Shown: positions 47,716-59,098, numbered from the stretch's first letter. The stretch: 64,000 nt of DNA from Pseudovibrio denitrificans JCM 12308 (GCF_001310815.1 NZ_BAZK01000009.1:124001-188000); one strand, 5' to 3'. Notes: generated by a model from the letters alone, not told the origin. Translations and numbers: made by a program.

Positions 47716-48456
47716 ATGTCAGTTGAGTTTTCCGTCGAAAACAAAGTGGCCTACATACAGCTGAATCGGCCTAAACAGCGCAACGCGCAAAACAAAGAAA
47801 TGCTGGATCTGCTGGATGCAGCCCTCGAGCGGGTTGAAACCTGCGACACAATCAATGCAGCTATTATTTTTGGCGCTGATCCATCCTTCTGTGCAGGCAG
47901 CGATCTGACAGAACTGGGTGCATTGGATCTGGATGGTATTTGCGACGTTGAAAAGCGCAAAGCAGCGTTCCTACGCCGCATTTCACTCTGCCCAAAACCA
48001 ATCATCGCAGCCGTACAGGGCTATGCAGTTGGTGGCGGAGCATTCCTTGCAGCAGCGTGTGATGTGGTCGTGGCCGCAGAGAACGTGAAGTTCAAAGGCA
48101 TGGAAGTGCCAAATGGCTGGATCACTCCATGGGGTTTCCATGCACTGAACGCCCGCATGGCTCCGCGCCACGCACAGCGCGCTGCATGGGGTTACAAGTT
48201 CATCACCGCAACAGAAGCTCTGCGCATCGGTCTGGTTGATGAAGTGGTTGCACTGGAAGACCTATTTGAGACAGCCCGCACCATTGCTGAGGAACTCGCA
48301 GCACTTCCACCGGTTTCAGTACAAGCGACAAAGCGCTGGTATCTGAATGCTTGTCTGGCGGAAGGAGAGGCCGAAGACGCCAAGCTGAATTCTCTCTTCC
48401 GCCAGCATTGCCAGATGGAAGCTGCGCAAGAAACCTTCAAAAAATTTGAAAAATAA
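47716..48456 (+). CDS. Enoyl-CoA hydratase/isomerase family protein, second
   Basis: 246-residue crotonase-fold protein. Oxyanion-hole segments SFCAGSDLTEL and GYAVGGGAFLAAACDVVVA are present. The first catalytic glutamate of hydratases (usual GGGCE) is Phe here (GGGAFL) while the second (KGMEVPNG) is kept, so a different reaction or substrate geometry is possible. GGGAGC precedes the ATG. Precedes the CoA-transferase by 20 bp. Confidence 0.9.
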   Translation: MSVEFSVENKVAYIQLNRPKQRNAQNKEMLDLLDAALERVETCDTINAAIIFGADPSFCAGSDLTELGALDLDGICDVEKRKAAFLRRISLCPKPIIAAVQGYAVGGGAFLAAACDVVVAAENVKFKGMEVPNGWITPWGFHALNARMAPRHAQRAAWGYKFITATEALRIGLVDEVVALEDLFETARTIAEELAALPPVSVQATKRWYLNACLAEGEAEDAKLNSLFRQHCQMEAAQETFKKFEK

Positions 48457-48476
48457 GAGATCACTGGGAGATAGCT

Positions 48477-50063
48477 GTGACTAAATTTTCAACTCTGGAA
48501 CAGGCTCTGTCTGTCATCAAAGACGGCGACACCGTTGCCTCCACCGGCGTAATTGGCTGGATCACACCAGACGTTCTGCTCAAAGGCATTTCTGATCGCT
48601 TTGAAGCAACCGGTCATCCAAACAATCTGGATTTCTACTTCCCATGTGGCACTGGCGATGCCATGCACATTGGCGGTATGGACCACATCGCAAAGAAGGG
48701 TCTTCTGCGCCGTATCATGGCAGGTTCCATGCTCAACCCTGTTCACCCTGAAACCGGTGAACGCCCAAAACTAATGCAGATGATCCAGAACAATGAGATC
48801 GAGTGCTTCAGTTGGGCCATGGGCACCTCCATGCATTGGTTCCGCGAAGTTGCCCGCCGCAGCCCGGGTTACCTGACCAAAACCGGCATCGGTACCTTCG
48901 TTGATCCGGACGTATGCGGTGGCAAGTTCACCGAGAGCTCTCAGGACGGTCTGGTCGAGAAGATCAAATTCAAGGGCGAAGACTACTTGTTCTACCCAAC
49001 CCGCCCAATCCATGTTGGCCTGCTGCGTGCAACAAGTGCAGATGACAACGGCAACCTGTCTTTTGAGAACGAAGCGCTGCTGTCCTCCAACATCGCAATT
49101 GCAACAGCCGTTCGCGCATCCGGCGGTATCGTCATTGCACAGGTAGAAAACAAGGTAGACCGCGGCAGCCGCCCAACCAACATCGTGAAACTGCCGGGCG
49201 CTCTGGTAGATCACGTGGTTCTGGTAGATAGCGCTCAGCAACCTATGGTCACCGACATCGATTATGATGCCAACTACCTCGGACTCAACCGTATCGAGAT
49301 GACTGAACTGCCACGTCCTCCTGTTTGCGTCGACAAGATCATCGCCCGCCGCGCATCCTGGGAAACCAAGAAGCACGAACTCGGCATCCTCGGCTTTGGT
49401 GCATCCGGCGACATCCCGCTGGTAATGGCAGAAGATGGCAAGTTCGATGGGGATGAGATCTACGACTACCAGTTCACCACAGAGCACGGCTCTTACGGCG
49501 GCGTGGTTATGATGGGCTGGCAGTTCTCTGCGAACGCAAACCCGGAAGCGCTCGTAGATGGCCTGACTCAGTTCGACGTCATCGAAGGTGGCCTGTGTAA
49601 GTTCGCAGCACTGGCTTTTGCTGAGTTCGACTCCAAAGGCACCATCAACGTCAGTAAGTTCGGCAAGGTGAACCCGGGCTCAGGCGGCTTCATCAACATC
49701 GCGCACAACGCAGAACGTCTGGTCTTCACCGGCACCTTCACAACAGCAGGCCTGAAGACCGCAGTTAGAGACGGCAAGCTTGAGATCGTCAAAGAAGGCA
49801 AGATCAAGAAGTTCGTCGAAACTGCTCAGCACATCACCTATCTGGTGAAAGAAGGCGTGGTGAAGCGCAACCAGCAAGCCAAGATCGTCACTGAACGTGC
49901 TGTGTTTGAAGTGCATGAAGACGGTTTGCATCTGGTTGAAATCGCACCAGGTATCGACCTGCAGACCCAGATTCTGGATCAGATGGACTACGCACCTGCA
50001 AGAGTAGCAGAGCCACTCCCACTCATGGATGCAGAACTCTTTGCTGAAGACTACGTCGAGTAG
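48477..50063 (+). CDS. Class I CoA-transferase, fused alpha-beta subunits
   Basis: 528-residue family I CoA-transferase, both halves in one chain. N-half: VIKDGDTVASTGVIGW and NLDFYFPCGTGDAMHIGG; C-half with the catalytic Glu motif FTTEHGSYGGV (E of the EXG type) near residue 340. Starts with GTG after GGGAG. It would activate an acid by transfer of CoA from acetyl- or succinyl-CoA, feeding the hydratase upstream. Substrate unknown; an onium carboxylate (carnitine/crotonobetaine or DMSP-like) brought in by the BCCT carrier is only a guess. Confidence 0.9.
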   Translation: MTKFSTLEQALSVIKDGDTVASTGVIGWITPDVLLKGISDRFEATGHPNNLDFYFPCGTGDAMHIGGMDHIAKKGLLRRIMAGSMLNPVHPETGERPKLMQMIQNNEIECFSWAMGTSMHWFREVARRSPGYLTKTGIGTFVDPDVCGGKFTESSQDGLVEKIKFKGEDYLFYPTRPIHVGLLRATSADDNGNLSFENEALLSSNIAIATAVRASGGIVIAQVENKVDRGSRPTNIVKLPGALVDHVVLVDSAQQPMVTDIDYDANYLGLNRIEMTELPRPPVCVDKIIARRASWETKKHELGILGFGASGDIPLVMAEDGKFDGDEIYDYQFTTEHGSYGGVVMMGWQFSANANPEALVDGLTQFDVIEGGLCKFAALAFAEFDSKGTINVSKFGKVNPGSGGFINIAHNAERLVFTGTFTTAGLKTAVRDGKLEIVKEGKIKKFVETAQHITYLVKEGVVKRNQQAKIVTERAVFEVHEDGLHLVEIAPGIDLQTQILDQMDYAPARVAEPLPLMDAELFAEDYVE

Positions 50064-50262
50064 TCAAAAGCATCGTGGAGTGGGAAAGCTTGTTGCCCAC
50101 TCCACTGACCTTCCAAAAGGAACTCCCAGAGAGTTTGTAAAACCCTGCTGACTGCCCCTGTGTGCCACAAACTCTCTCCCCGCTTCAGCCAGCCAAGCCA
50201 TCACAAACCCCGCTGATCTGGCTGAAGCGTTGGACTCTCTGCCTCACACAAAGACCATTCCA

Positions 50263-52292
50263 ATGAAACTCAGCTACCGTATCGTTCTGGCATCTGTTGT
50301 CGTGCTTCTTTTGTCGTTTTCCTTGATCATCACGACTGCGACCTACCTCAACTCACAACATTCAGAGCAGGAAACCAAGGCGCTCTTCGTTTCATTCGCC
50401 AACGGAATGGCAGTGACTGCAAGAGACGTCACCCGTGAAGCGGAAGTAACCTCAACCAATCTGGCTGTATTACTCGCTCAGCAGATTCAAAGAAGTGATG
50501 CCGATCGCGATACAATCGCAGATCTCACTATCGCCGCGCTCAAGAATACTTCTGATGTCCTCGGCATTGCCGTTGTTTTGGAACCTAATGTTCTCGGCAG
50601 AGATGTTGAGTTTCAGGCAGACAGATTTTCCACTCCATCTGGACAGTTCGCACCTTACTTCTATCTAAAGGATAGCCAGGTTGGCTTCAGGGTATCTGGC
50701 ATCGATAAGCCAGAAGTGCAACGATGGTTCCAGGCTGCACTCCGACAAAGATCTCAATACGTTACAGAGCCTTATACCTTTGATGTTGATGGTGAGAACA
50801 CTGTGTCTGCATCCATCACAACCCCAATTCTGGATACCGCTGGTAATAGCATCGGCGGTGTTATCGTCGACATCGATTTTCATAAGCTCAAAAGCAAGTT
50901 AGCAGCCTATGACCTTTATGAAAGTGGGCGACTGGCGGTCATCAGCGAACAAGGCCTTTGGGTGAGCCATACAGATCAGACACTGCTTGGTGAACCCGTT
51001 GGCACAATGGTTGAATCAATCATATCCGGCGTCACAGATGAGCCGAACCTGCAGACGATAAATGACCGGCAGTTTGTTCTTGAACGGTTCAGGTTAGGAA
51101 CTACCAATCAGTATTGGTATGCAGGAATGTCGGTTACGACCGCAGAGCTACACGCAAGTTATTTGACGACCAGAAACATTATCCTGCTCCTCGCATTCGC
51201 AGCTGGTCTTGTGAGCTGTCTCGTACTCTGGTTCATCGGCAACTCCATTGCTCGCCCAATCGTCAATCTGACTCACAGGATGCAATCCCTGGCAGACGGC
51301 AATGTGAAGGACGAAGTGCAGTATACAGGCCGTTCTGATGAAATCGGCCAGATGCTAACGCCTTGAAGGTCTTTGTGACTGCTGTATCGGAACGTCAGAC
51401 CTTGCAGTCTGAGGCGGAGAAGGAACATGAGCGTGAAGCTAACCGCCAGAAGGAAGTTGCAAAGCTCATTCAGGACTTCTCTGGTATGGCAGAAACAGCT
51501 CTGGGCATCATACATGCCCGATTCAACGAGCTGGAGCAGACTTCTAAAGAACTGGCAGATATCGCAGAAGACACAAATGCTCAGACCACAGCAACTTCAG
51601 CAGCCTCAGAGGAAGCAACAACAAACGTGCAGACTGTAGCCTCTGCCTCAGAAGAACTCTCTGCCTCTATTGAAGAGATCGCACAGCAGATTGCCCGTAC
51701 TAATAAGGTAATCACAAGGACCAATGATGCAGCCCAAGCAACCAATGCCAAAGTATTGGATCTGGATAGCACCGCACAGCGCATTGGCGAGGTCGTGAAT
51801 CTCATTCAGGACATCGCCGAGCAAACCAACCTGTTGGCACTCAACGCCACCATTGAAGCAGCCCGCGCCGGTGAGATGGGCAAAGGCTTTGCGGTTGTGG
51901 CAACCGAGGTGAAGGATTTGGCGAGCCAGACCTCTAAGGCAACTGAGGAGATTTCCCAGCAGATTGCTGAGATTCAGAGCTCTTCCAGGGATGCTGTTGA
52001 AGCTATTCAGGAAATCACCTCCAGCATCCGCCAGGTCAACGAGTTCGCCTCCAACATCGCCGCTTCTGTAGAACAACAGGGCGCGGCCACCGCTGAGATC
52101 ACCGAAAACGTACATCAGGCGGCAACGGGCACACAGAACGTTTCTGAAAACATGGTGCTGGTGGCGCAAGCCGCTGAAAAGACCAACCAATCCTCTGACC
52201 TGGTCTCCAAAACCGCCTCTTCCGTACGAGAAGAAGTCATCGGCCTGCGCGAGCAAATCGACGACTTCCTGTACAAAGTGCAGTCCGTATAA
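50263..52292 (+). CDS. Methyl-accepting chemotaxis protein (frameshifted as written)
   Basis: About 676 residues. TM1 (residues 8-28), periplasmic dCache-like sensor (about 30-300; [47 protein letters not shown]), TM2 ([18 protein letters not shown]), HAMP ([19 protein letters not shown]), then a cytoplasmic signalling domain with the hairpin tip [38 protein letters not shown] missing base near 51354 splits it inside HAMP. No good ribosome site is visible before ATG 50263; a TTG at 50230 is an alternative. Ligand unknown. Confidence 0.9.
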
Positions 52293-52301
52293 AGAATATC
52301 C

Positions 52302-55300
52302 TCAATACTGGACAAATAGTCTTGCGTTGGCGCCGTGGTCTACGGCTTCGTCTGAGAGGAGACCGTAGTAGTTGACGTTGAGCTGGATGTACTCAGTGAG
52401 GTTGGACTGGAGGCCGGTTTCGATAAGGGCGACGTTGCGGCCGATTGGGACGCTTGCCACGGTGAATGGGTTGCCGCTGTCGATGAAGCTTTGGGTGTAG
52501 TCTAGCGTTTCAGCGGAGGCGTATTGCCAGGCTGCCAGTCCGACGAAACTTGTTTCACCGTAAAGGTAGTTGGAAAGATCAAACTCGCCGCGTGTTCCAA
52601 GTGTCAGGAAGGTGAGGGAGTTGGATTGGCTGTCGGCCTTCAGTGCTGCGGCGCCACCGCTTTCATTAAAGCCGGGACCGGTGAGGTAAGCGTAGGCGAC
52701 GCCGGCGAAGGGTTCCAGGTTGCCGTAGGTGCTTTCCAACGTGTAGCCGAGCTCACCAAAGACCTGAACGGAACCGGCAAACTGATCAGCTGAAAGTGCT
52801 TCCTCCGGGAAGAGAGCAACATCACGATCGGTGGCAATGTTGTACCAAGTACCGGCAACACCGCCGCGCAGTTTGACATCGCCGATCGGATTGGCGCTTG
52901 CGTAGCCACCCACGCTGTAGCTGTCACTGTCTGAAGAGGCATCAATGGAGCTGATGTCAATGGATGTGCGACCAAAGCCAGCAACCACACCCAGCTGCAC
53001 CATATCGAAGTAGGTCGCATCAACACCGACCAGAATACCGCCGACGCTTCTGCCTGTGGTGCGGGCGTTGCCGTCTGAGAAGAACTCACCCCAGCTGCCG
53101 TAAACCTGGCCCCACATCTCAAAATCGCCGACGGTGCGGGTCACCATGTCGTCATCCACTTTGGAGGCGAAGGCGCTGTGAGCGTTGTAGAGCCGGTCAT
53201 TGACCGCCTGCCGTAGGAAGCGGCTGTCAGCCAGCAGGATTGCTCGAGTTGAGGCATTGATCTCACCGGAGAGTGGATCAAGAAGCGCCTTGATTTGTGC
53301 ATTGTTCATTGGAGCAAGGTGTGTGAACAGATCACCGCTTTCGCTAATGGTATCCAGCGCCAGCGTGACGGAATGTTCGTTGCGCGTGGTCGCTAGGTCA
53401 TTAAAGTTGTTGGAGCTGCGGATGAACTGGATCGCAACGTCATTGTCATCACCCGGAACACCGTAGAGCACGTTTACATCCAGCATGAACATGTCATGGT
53501 TTACCGCATCGAACGTGCCGGTTACGGGCTGGGTTCCCGGAGTTGAGAGGTTGTCGATTATGACGAACTCATCGCCAATCTTCACGGGTGTTGGCCCCGA
53601 AACACTGATGAGATTTAGGGTCATGTCAGTGACATCAACGGAACCGCCTGCGCTCACAATGATCTGATCTGTATTTGCCGCCCCCGTGTCCGGGTCTGAG
53701 CCGACCTCCATATCAAGAGTACCGCCGTTGGTGGTTGCACTCAGGCTGCCTACTGTGATCGTACCAAAGGAAGCGCCGGGAGATAGAACACCACCATCCA
53801 GAACGACGTTGTCAGTAACCTCGCCATATCCGGAGAGCGTGCCATCTGAAACGACGGTCAAGCTGCCATCCAAAATAGACGTGTCCGTTGCTGAAGTACC
53901 AATCTGCAATGTGCCGCCATGAATTCGCGCATTCACCAGAGACTTGGTGCCATCTGAAAGGATAAGAGTGCCTGCTCCGTTCTTGACGAAGTTTCCTCCA
54001 CCCGGAGCTGTGTTACCAGTCCAGGTGAGCGTGGCACCTGTATTGGCCATATCAATGGTGTTGTCGTTGTTTCTGAGCTGCAGCTTGGTCGTGTCGACAG
54101 TCTCATTACCTGTGCCCAGATAGAATAGGGTGCCACCGTCAATGATCACATCGCCGGAACCGATGGCTGAGGCGGAGAAGCCTTCCAGACCAACCGTACC
54201 GGAAGCGATCTCGATATCAGCGGTGTAGCCGGAGTTGTCGCCCAGCAGGTTCACTTCACCCGGGCCAATGAATGTCACCTGATCAGAGCCCGTCAGACCG
54301 GACATGATATTGATCTGCCCAACTACATCTGTGGTGCCGACCACGTTACCTGTGCCGGAAAATGCGAGCTCGTTGATGGTGACAGTTCCACCACCTGTGT
54401 AGGTCAGGGTTGAAGAGTTGAGTGTGATACCAACATTGCCGTTGCCAATGTTTTCTGCTGCGTTGAACATGAGTTGCGCATCGGTAATTGAAAAATCACC
54501 TGACCAGGAACTGTTGGTCCCTGAAAGAGTAATGATTTCACCGCCGTCGATTGAGAGGTTGCCTGAACCTGAAAGGTTGGATGAGATTTCGAGGTTTACT
54601 GAAGCATCATCAATATCGATCGTGTTGCTTGTGCCATTGGCCAGCGCAAGGCGTGAGAGAATGACGTCGGTTACGCCCTGATAAAGCAGGTTACCATTGC
54701 TGAGAGTTGTGGTGCCTAGGCCAAGACGGTCCGGATCGGTAAACTCGATGGAGCTGTTTTCCTGAACGATGAGGCCACCTGAGAAACTGTTGCCGCCCTG
54801 CAGGTTGACCGTGCCGCCAGACCCGATGGTGAGCGCACCCGGTGTGGCGCCGCCATCGGTTATGTTGCCCGTCAGAGTTAGGGTGCGCCCGGACTGTACA
54901 TCAAGCGTGCCGTTGTTGTGCATCTCAATGTTGTTGGCAATGGTCGCGTTTGAGCCAGAAACATAGCTCAAGTCACCGCCATAAAAGAGAACGGTGCCGC
55001 TGCCGATGTTAGCGGCTGCTTCAAACTGTGTGGTGCCTTCCACCAGATCCAGCCCGCCACTGAAACTGCTGCCAGTGCCGCCGAGCACCAGTGTGCCTGC
55101 GCCGAGCTTTTTGAGACGACCGGTGCCGTTGATGTCATTGCTGGCGGTGAGTGTATCGCCGGAACCAACTGTTATGGCGGAAGTGCCAGTCAGGTCGAAG
55201 CCGTTGGCGATCGTTGCGGTGGTGCCGTTAAAGGTGAGATTACCATTGTCCAGCGTAATGTCGCCCGTGCCAAGATTGCTCGCGCTGGTGAAGCCGACAG

Positions 55301-57609
55301 TGCTGTTTTCCTGAACGGTCAGGCCAGCGGTAAATGTGTTTGTTCCGCCTAAGTTGACCGTGCCGCCAGACCCGATGGTGAGCATACCCGGTGTGCCATC
55401 ACCATCTGTGATGTTGCCGGAGATGGTCAGCGTGCGGCCAGACTGCAGATCAATCGTACTGTCATCAAACAGCTCAAGATTATTCGTGATCGTCGCCGAT
55501 GTGCCGATAAAACTCAGGTTACCGCTGTCCAGGCCGATGTCACCGGTGCCCAGATCATTTGAGTCTGCAAAGCCAACCGTGCTGTTTTCCTGAATGACAA
55601 GACCGCCAGAGAAGGTGTTAGAGCCACGCAGATTGACTGTGCCGCCAGATCCGATGGTCAGTGTTGCGGGCGAGCCTCCACCATCAATAACGTTACCTGT
55701 GATGGTGAGCGTGCGCCCGGATTGCACATCAAGCGTGCCGTCATTGTGCATTTCAAATGTATTTGCAACGGTAGCATCTGAACCGGAAACATAGCTCAGA
55801 TCACCGCCGTAATAGATGATGTTTCCGGTGCCGATGTTGGCTGCAGCTCCAAACTGAACAGTACCTTCAGCCAGATCCAAACCACCGCTGAAGCTGCTGC
55901 CAGCTCCACCAAGAACGAGTGTTCCATCACCGAATTTTTTCAGGCGGCCCGAACCGCTGATGTCATTGCTGACAGTAAGCGTGTCGCCGGTTCCGACGGT
56001 CATGGAGGATGTACCATCCAGATCAATGAGATTGCTGATCGTTGCGGTTGTTCCGTTAAAGGTGAGGTTGCCGTTGTCCAGCTCAACAGTGCCGCTGCCA
56101 AGGTCATCAGAATCCGAGAAACCAACCGTGCTGTTTTCTTGAACCACAAGGCCGCCAGAGAAGGAGTTGGTGCCTTGCAGATTAACCGTACCACCAGAGC
56201 CGATGGTCAGTTTACCGGGAGAACTGCCGCCATTGACGATGTTGCCTGTGATTGTGAGGGTTCGTCCGGACTGCACATCAAGCGTGCCGTTGTTGTGCAT
56301 CTCAAATGTGTTGGAAATGGTCGCATCTGAGCCTGAGACATAGCTCAGGTCACCGCCGTAGTAGATGATATGGCCGGAGCCGATACTGGCTGCGCTCCCA
56401 AACTGAACAGTTCCGTCAGCCAGATCCAGCCCACCGCTGAAGTTGCTGCCCGTTCCGCCCAGCACAAGAGTTCCGTCACCCAGTTTCTTTAAGCGGCCTG
56501 AACCCGAGATGTCATTGCTGACGGTGAGCGTATCGCCAGACCCAACTTCCATAGAAGAGGTGCCATCGAGATCAAACAGATTGTTGACCGTAGCCGTCGT
56601 TCCGTTGAATGTGAGGTGGCCGTTGTTGAGTTCAATCGGGCCACTGCCTAGATTGGAGGCGCTGGAGAAAACAACCTCTGTGCCATCAATGTCGGCGCCG
56701 CCGGTCCAGGTGTTGTTTCCTGTCAGCGTGGTGATGCCATTGCCCTCAAATCTAACCTTGCCGTTGCCGATGATGTCTCCAGCAAGAGTTAGGTTGCTAT
56801 TGGAGGTTTCGAATGTGGCGTCATTCAATGCACCCACATTTGTGACTTCGATATCGCCGTTGACCGTTGTGCTGCCAATGGTCACAATTTTGCCGCCGAC
56901 AAAGTCGAGATCTGCATTTCCTACCGCGTTGGTTCCGGTAAAGACGGCTGTCGCGTTTTCCTCAAAGAACATTTTGCCAGTAAACCGGCTGTTATTATTG
57001 GTTATCTGAGTGGTGCCGTTCTCAAAAAGGACTTCACCTGCACCCGATGAGACAGAGACCAGATCTGCTATAAGATGATTTCCACCGGAGCTGGTGGTGT
57101 TGATCACAATCTTTGAGCCGTTCAGCATGTAAATGTCGTCTACCCTGAGATAGCCGGCGGAACGTGCAGCTGAGCCTTCTTCTCCACCAATGTTGATCGT
57201 TCCCTGACCTTCCAACACAATGTCGCCAGTTGGTGCAAAAAGCTGGCCGCTCTCATAGAGGTTTATCGTGCCCTCGTTGAAACCGTTTCCAACTTCTATG
57301 AATACGAAATTTCCTGACTGAGTGACTGACGCACCCTGATAAACGTTCAGTGTGCCGTTTGCGTTTGCAACACCGATCTCTACCAGTTGCCCGATGGGTA
57401 CTGTTGTTCCGCTGAAGACATTCAGTGTTCCATCAGCCCCGTTTTGGCCAATGCGCAACCCATTTGTGCCATTGATTGAGAAGAGGATTGTTGATGGTGC
57501 CGGTAATAACCGTCTGAGCATCCGCCCGTTCCACCTGAAGGCTGAACAGGCAGGCAAACGTGAGACCCGCAAGTGCAGTTGTTCCGAGAAGACGCTCACT
57601 GTACCACAT
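52302..57609 (-). CDS. Giant repeat autotransporter (frameshifted near its N-terminus)
   Basis: About 1768 residues, type Va secreted. Signal peptide MWYSERLLGTTALAGLTF...VERADAQ; passenger made of autotransporter-associated beta-strand repeats; C-terminal ~290-residue beta-barrel (from about MVTRTVGDFEMWGQVYGSWGE to the last residue, ending ARLFVQY with terminal aromatic). In the passenger a unit of about 182 residues (546 bp) recurs at least three times plus a partial copy: LDGTSSM-TVSNDISGSGRLKK-LVLGG-FSGGLDL-YYGGDLSYVSGS-EMHN-GTLDVQSGRTLT-TIGSGGTVNL-VQENSTVGF. One extra C near 57490 explains why the signal peptide and passenger are in different frames. AGGG precedes the ATG at 57609. Likely adhesin. 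Confidence 0.88.
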
Positions 57610-57948
57610 TTCAACCCTCACACATTTGCCAGCAACAGCAGTTCGGAGACAGTTGTTCGGTCGAGCACAGCCGTCACGGAAAGCTGCGCAGAGCAAAACG
57701 CAGCTTCAGTGTAAGTAATCGCGTTAGTAATCTGTTAAGATTTCTTTGCGCCACACAGGTATGCTGTATTCGACTGAAGAGCTATGAAGTGATACGCAAA
57801 ACATTTTTCACAAACTATAGATTAACTGAATCGAATATGATGACTAATAGAGTTTTTATTTATTAAATAAGACTTAATTGAAGTATATTTGTGAAATATG
57901 CAGTAAGTACTTACTTATAAATGGTAAGCGTTTATATGTTCTTGAAGG
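57610..57948. promoter_or_regulatory. Gene-free region between autotransporter and nsrR
   Basis: 339 bp, AT-rich. It contains a perfect palindrome GTAAGTACTTAC (57903-57914) and a TTATTTATTAAATAA-like inverted repeat near 57853-57868. The autotransporter promoter should lie here. No gene seen. Confidence 0.35.
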
Positions 57949-58395
57949 TCAACTGAAGGTGTTCGTCAAAACATCCGGAACAGGCTGCCCGGTTATTGCG
58001 CATTCAATCGTCATTTCATCAAGCACATCCAGAAATGCGATGGAGGCGCGCTGCATCAAAGGTTTCAAGCGGCAAGAGGGCAGGAAGCAGCAATGAATTT
58101 CACCGCATTCGCTCTGACGTAAGCATTCAACAACGGCAAAGTCACTCTCAACGGCGCGGACGACATCCCCAACGCTGATGTCCTTTGCCAGACGGCCAAG
58201 CTTGAAGCCACCGCCACGACCGCGCATGGTCTCCAGTATACCTGCACGGGAGAGCTGATTGACCAGTTTCATCACATGCCCGCGCGAAAAGCCTTGCTGT
58301 TGAACCACCTGATCGATGCGTTGTATCACATCTGGTTGCATGGCGCATTGCATTGTGAGTCGCAGAGCAAAATCGCTCGCCTGATTTAATCGCAT
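57949..58395 (-). CDS. nsrR: Rrf2-family regulator, NsrR type
   Basis: 148-residue Rrf2 regulator: N-terminal winged helix (MRLNQASDFALRLTM...GFSRGHVMKLVNQLSRAGILETMRGRGGGFKLG) and three cysteines spaced CLRQSECGEIHCCFLPSCRL, the Fe-S ligand pattern of NsrR (C-x5-C-x5-C style, with HCC adjoining). NsrR senses nitric oxide through its cluster and derepresses NO-detoxification genes. The gene is divergent from two tiny membrane proteins at 58764 and 59006, the likely targets. An alternative is another Fe-S Rrf2 member such as RirA; the Cys spacing favours NsrR. Confidence 0.82.
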   Translation of the reverse strand: MRLNQASDFALRLTMQCAMQPDVIQRIDQVVQQQGFSRGHVMKLVNQLSRAGILETMRGRGGGFKLGRLAKDISVGDVVRAVESDFAVVECLRQSECGEIHCCFLPSCRLKPLMQRASIAFLDVLDEMTIECAITGQPVPDVLTNTFS

Positions 58396-58763
58396 CGTGA
58401 AGCTCCAAAGATATATCCACCGTATATCATATCTCCTAGCGTCTCTGAATACGAAAGATAAAGAACTCTCAGCTTGCTGATATCATTCAGAAAATTGTGA
58501 GAATTACATGTTCATTGAGTTTGAGAGGACAATCTCAGAGTCTAAAAGATGTAAATCATATATTCCATTTAAGCGGCGTTATGTTAAAGATATATATGAG
58601 ATAGATATTTAAGAATCGCGGTGGAGCAGCTCGCGATGTGCAGCACGTGTCGTTATCTTTTCTGTTCTCAAACTCCCAGGAAATGCGGCGCGTGCTGTGC
58701 TGCTCAGCATGCTTTCACAACCTCAGCTCCACGCCGGTTTTTGCTAATATTCGGAGGTAAGCC
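58396..58763. promoter_or_regulatory. Divergent region with repeated AAAGATATAT sites
   Basis: 368 bp without a gene. AAAGATATAT occurs at 58407-58416 (just upstream of nsrR; its GATATA forms an inverted repeat with TATATC at 58423-58428) and at 58586-58595. These are candidate NsrR operators for itself and for the plus-strand membrane genes. A stem-like CGCGTGCTG/CAGCACG-rich stretch lies near 58638-58705. Confidence 0.45.
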
Positions 58764-58985
58764 ATGTTACCCGCAATTGTTTTAGTGGCCGAAGGTCTCG
58801 TCGTTCTCTGGTTCCTGCTGTTTCTGACAATGATCACGAGCATCTATCTGGATGGAAAAGACTACGGAACCGCAATCCGGACCAGCATCGAACAGGCCTT
58901 CCTCAAACACATCCGCATTTTCGTTGTCTTCGGCATAACAACAGCCTGCCTCTTCACCCTCGCCGAAGCCTTCGAGCTCGTCTGA
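58764..58985 (+). CDS. Small two-helix membrane protein, unknown
   Basis: 73 residues with two hydrophobic segments (about 5-25 and 50-67) joined by a polar loop, DGKDYGTAIRTSIEQAFLKH. GGAGG precedes the ATG, a clear ribosome site. No family recognised. Downstream of NsrR-type sites and 20 bp before an even smaller membrane ORF; possible link to nitric-oxide or respiratory stress is inference. Confidence 0.6.
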   Translation: MLPAIVLVAEGLVVLWFLLFLTMITSIYLDGKDYGTAIRTSIEQAFLKHIRIFVVFGITTACLFTLAEAFELV

Positions 58986-59005
58986 CGACACAAAAGGAGA
59001 GCCCC

Positions 59006-59098
59006 ATGAACCTCTACCCCTATCTCCCCGCCATCTTCATCTGGGCCATAGTCCCAGCCCCCCTCTGGATCTGGCTCTGCGTCTCCTGGTTTGTCTGA
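59006..59098 (+). CDS. 30-residue hydrophobic ORF, unknown
   Basis: ATG preceded by AAAAGGAGAGCCCC, a near-ideal ribosome site; encodes 30 residues almost entirely hydrophobic and Pro/Trp-rich (YLPAIFIWAIVPAPLWIWL). Probably a single-helix small protein in an operon with the gene just before it. Too short for homology evidence; the strong ribosome site is the main support. Confidence 0.5.
   Translation: MNLYPYLPAIFIWAIVPAPLWIWLCVSWFV

Noticed and set aside
53200..57009. Several plus-strand ORFs opposite the autotransporter (Pro/Val/Ser-rich)
   Set aside because: They are antisense shadows of Gly/Thr/Asn-rich repeats and copy the repeat pattern; no independent start signals.
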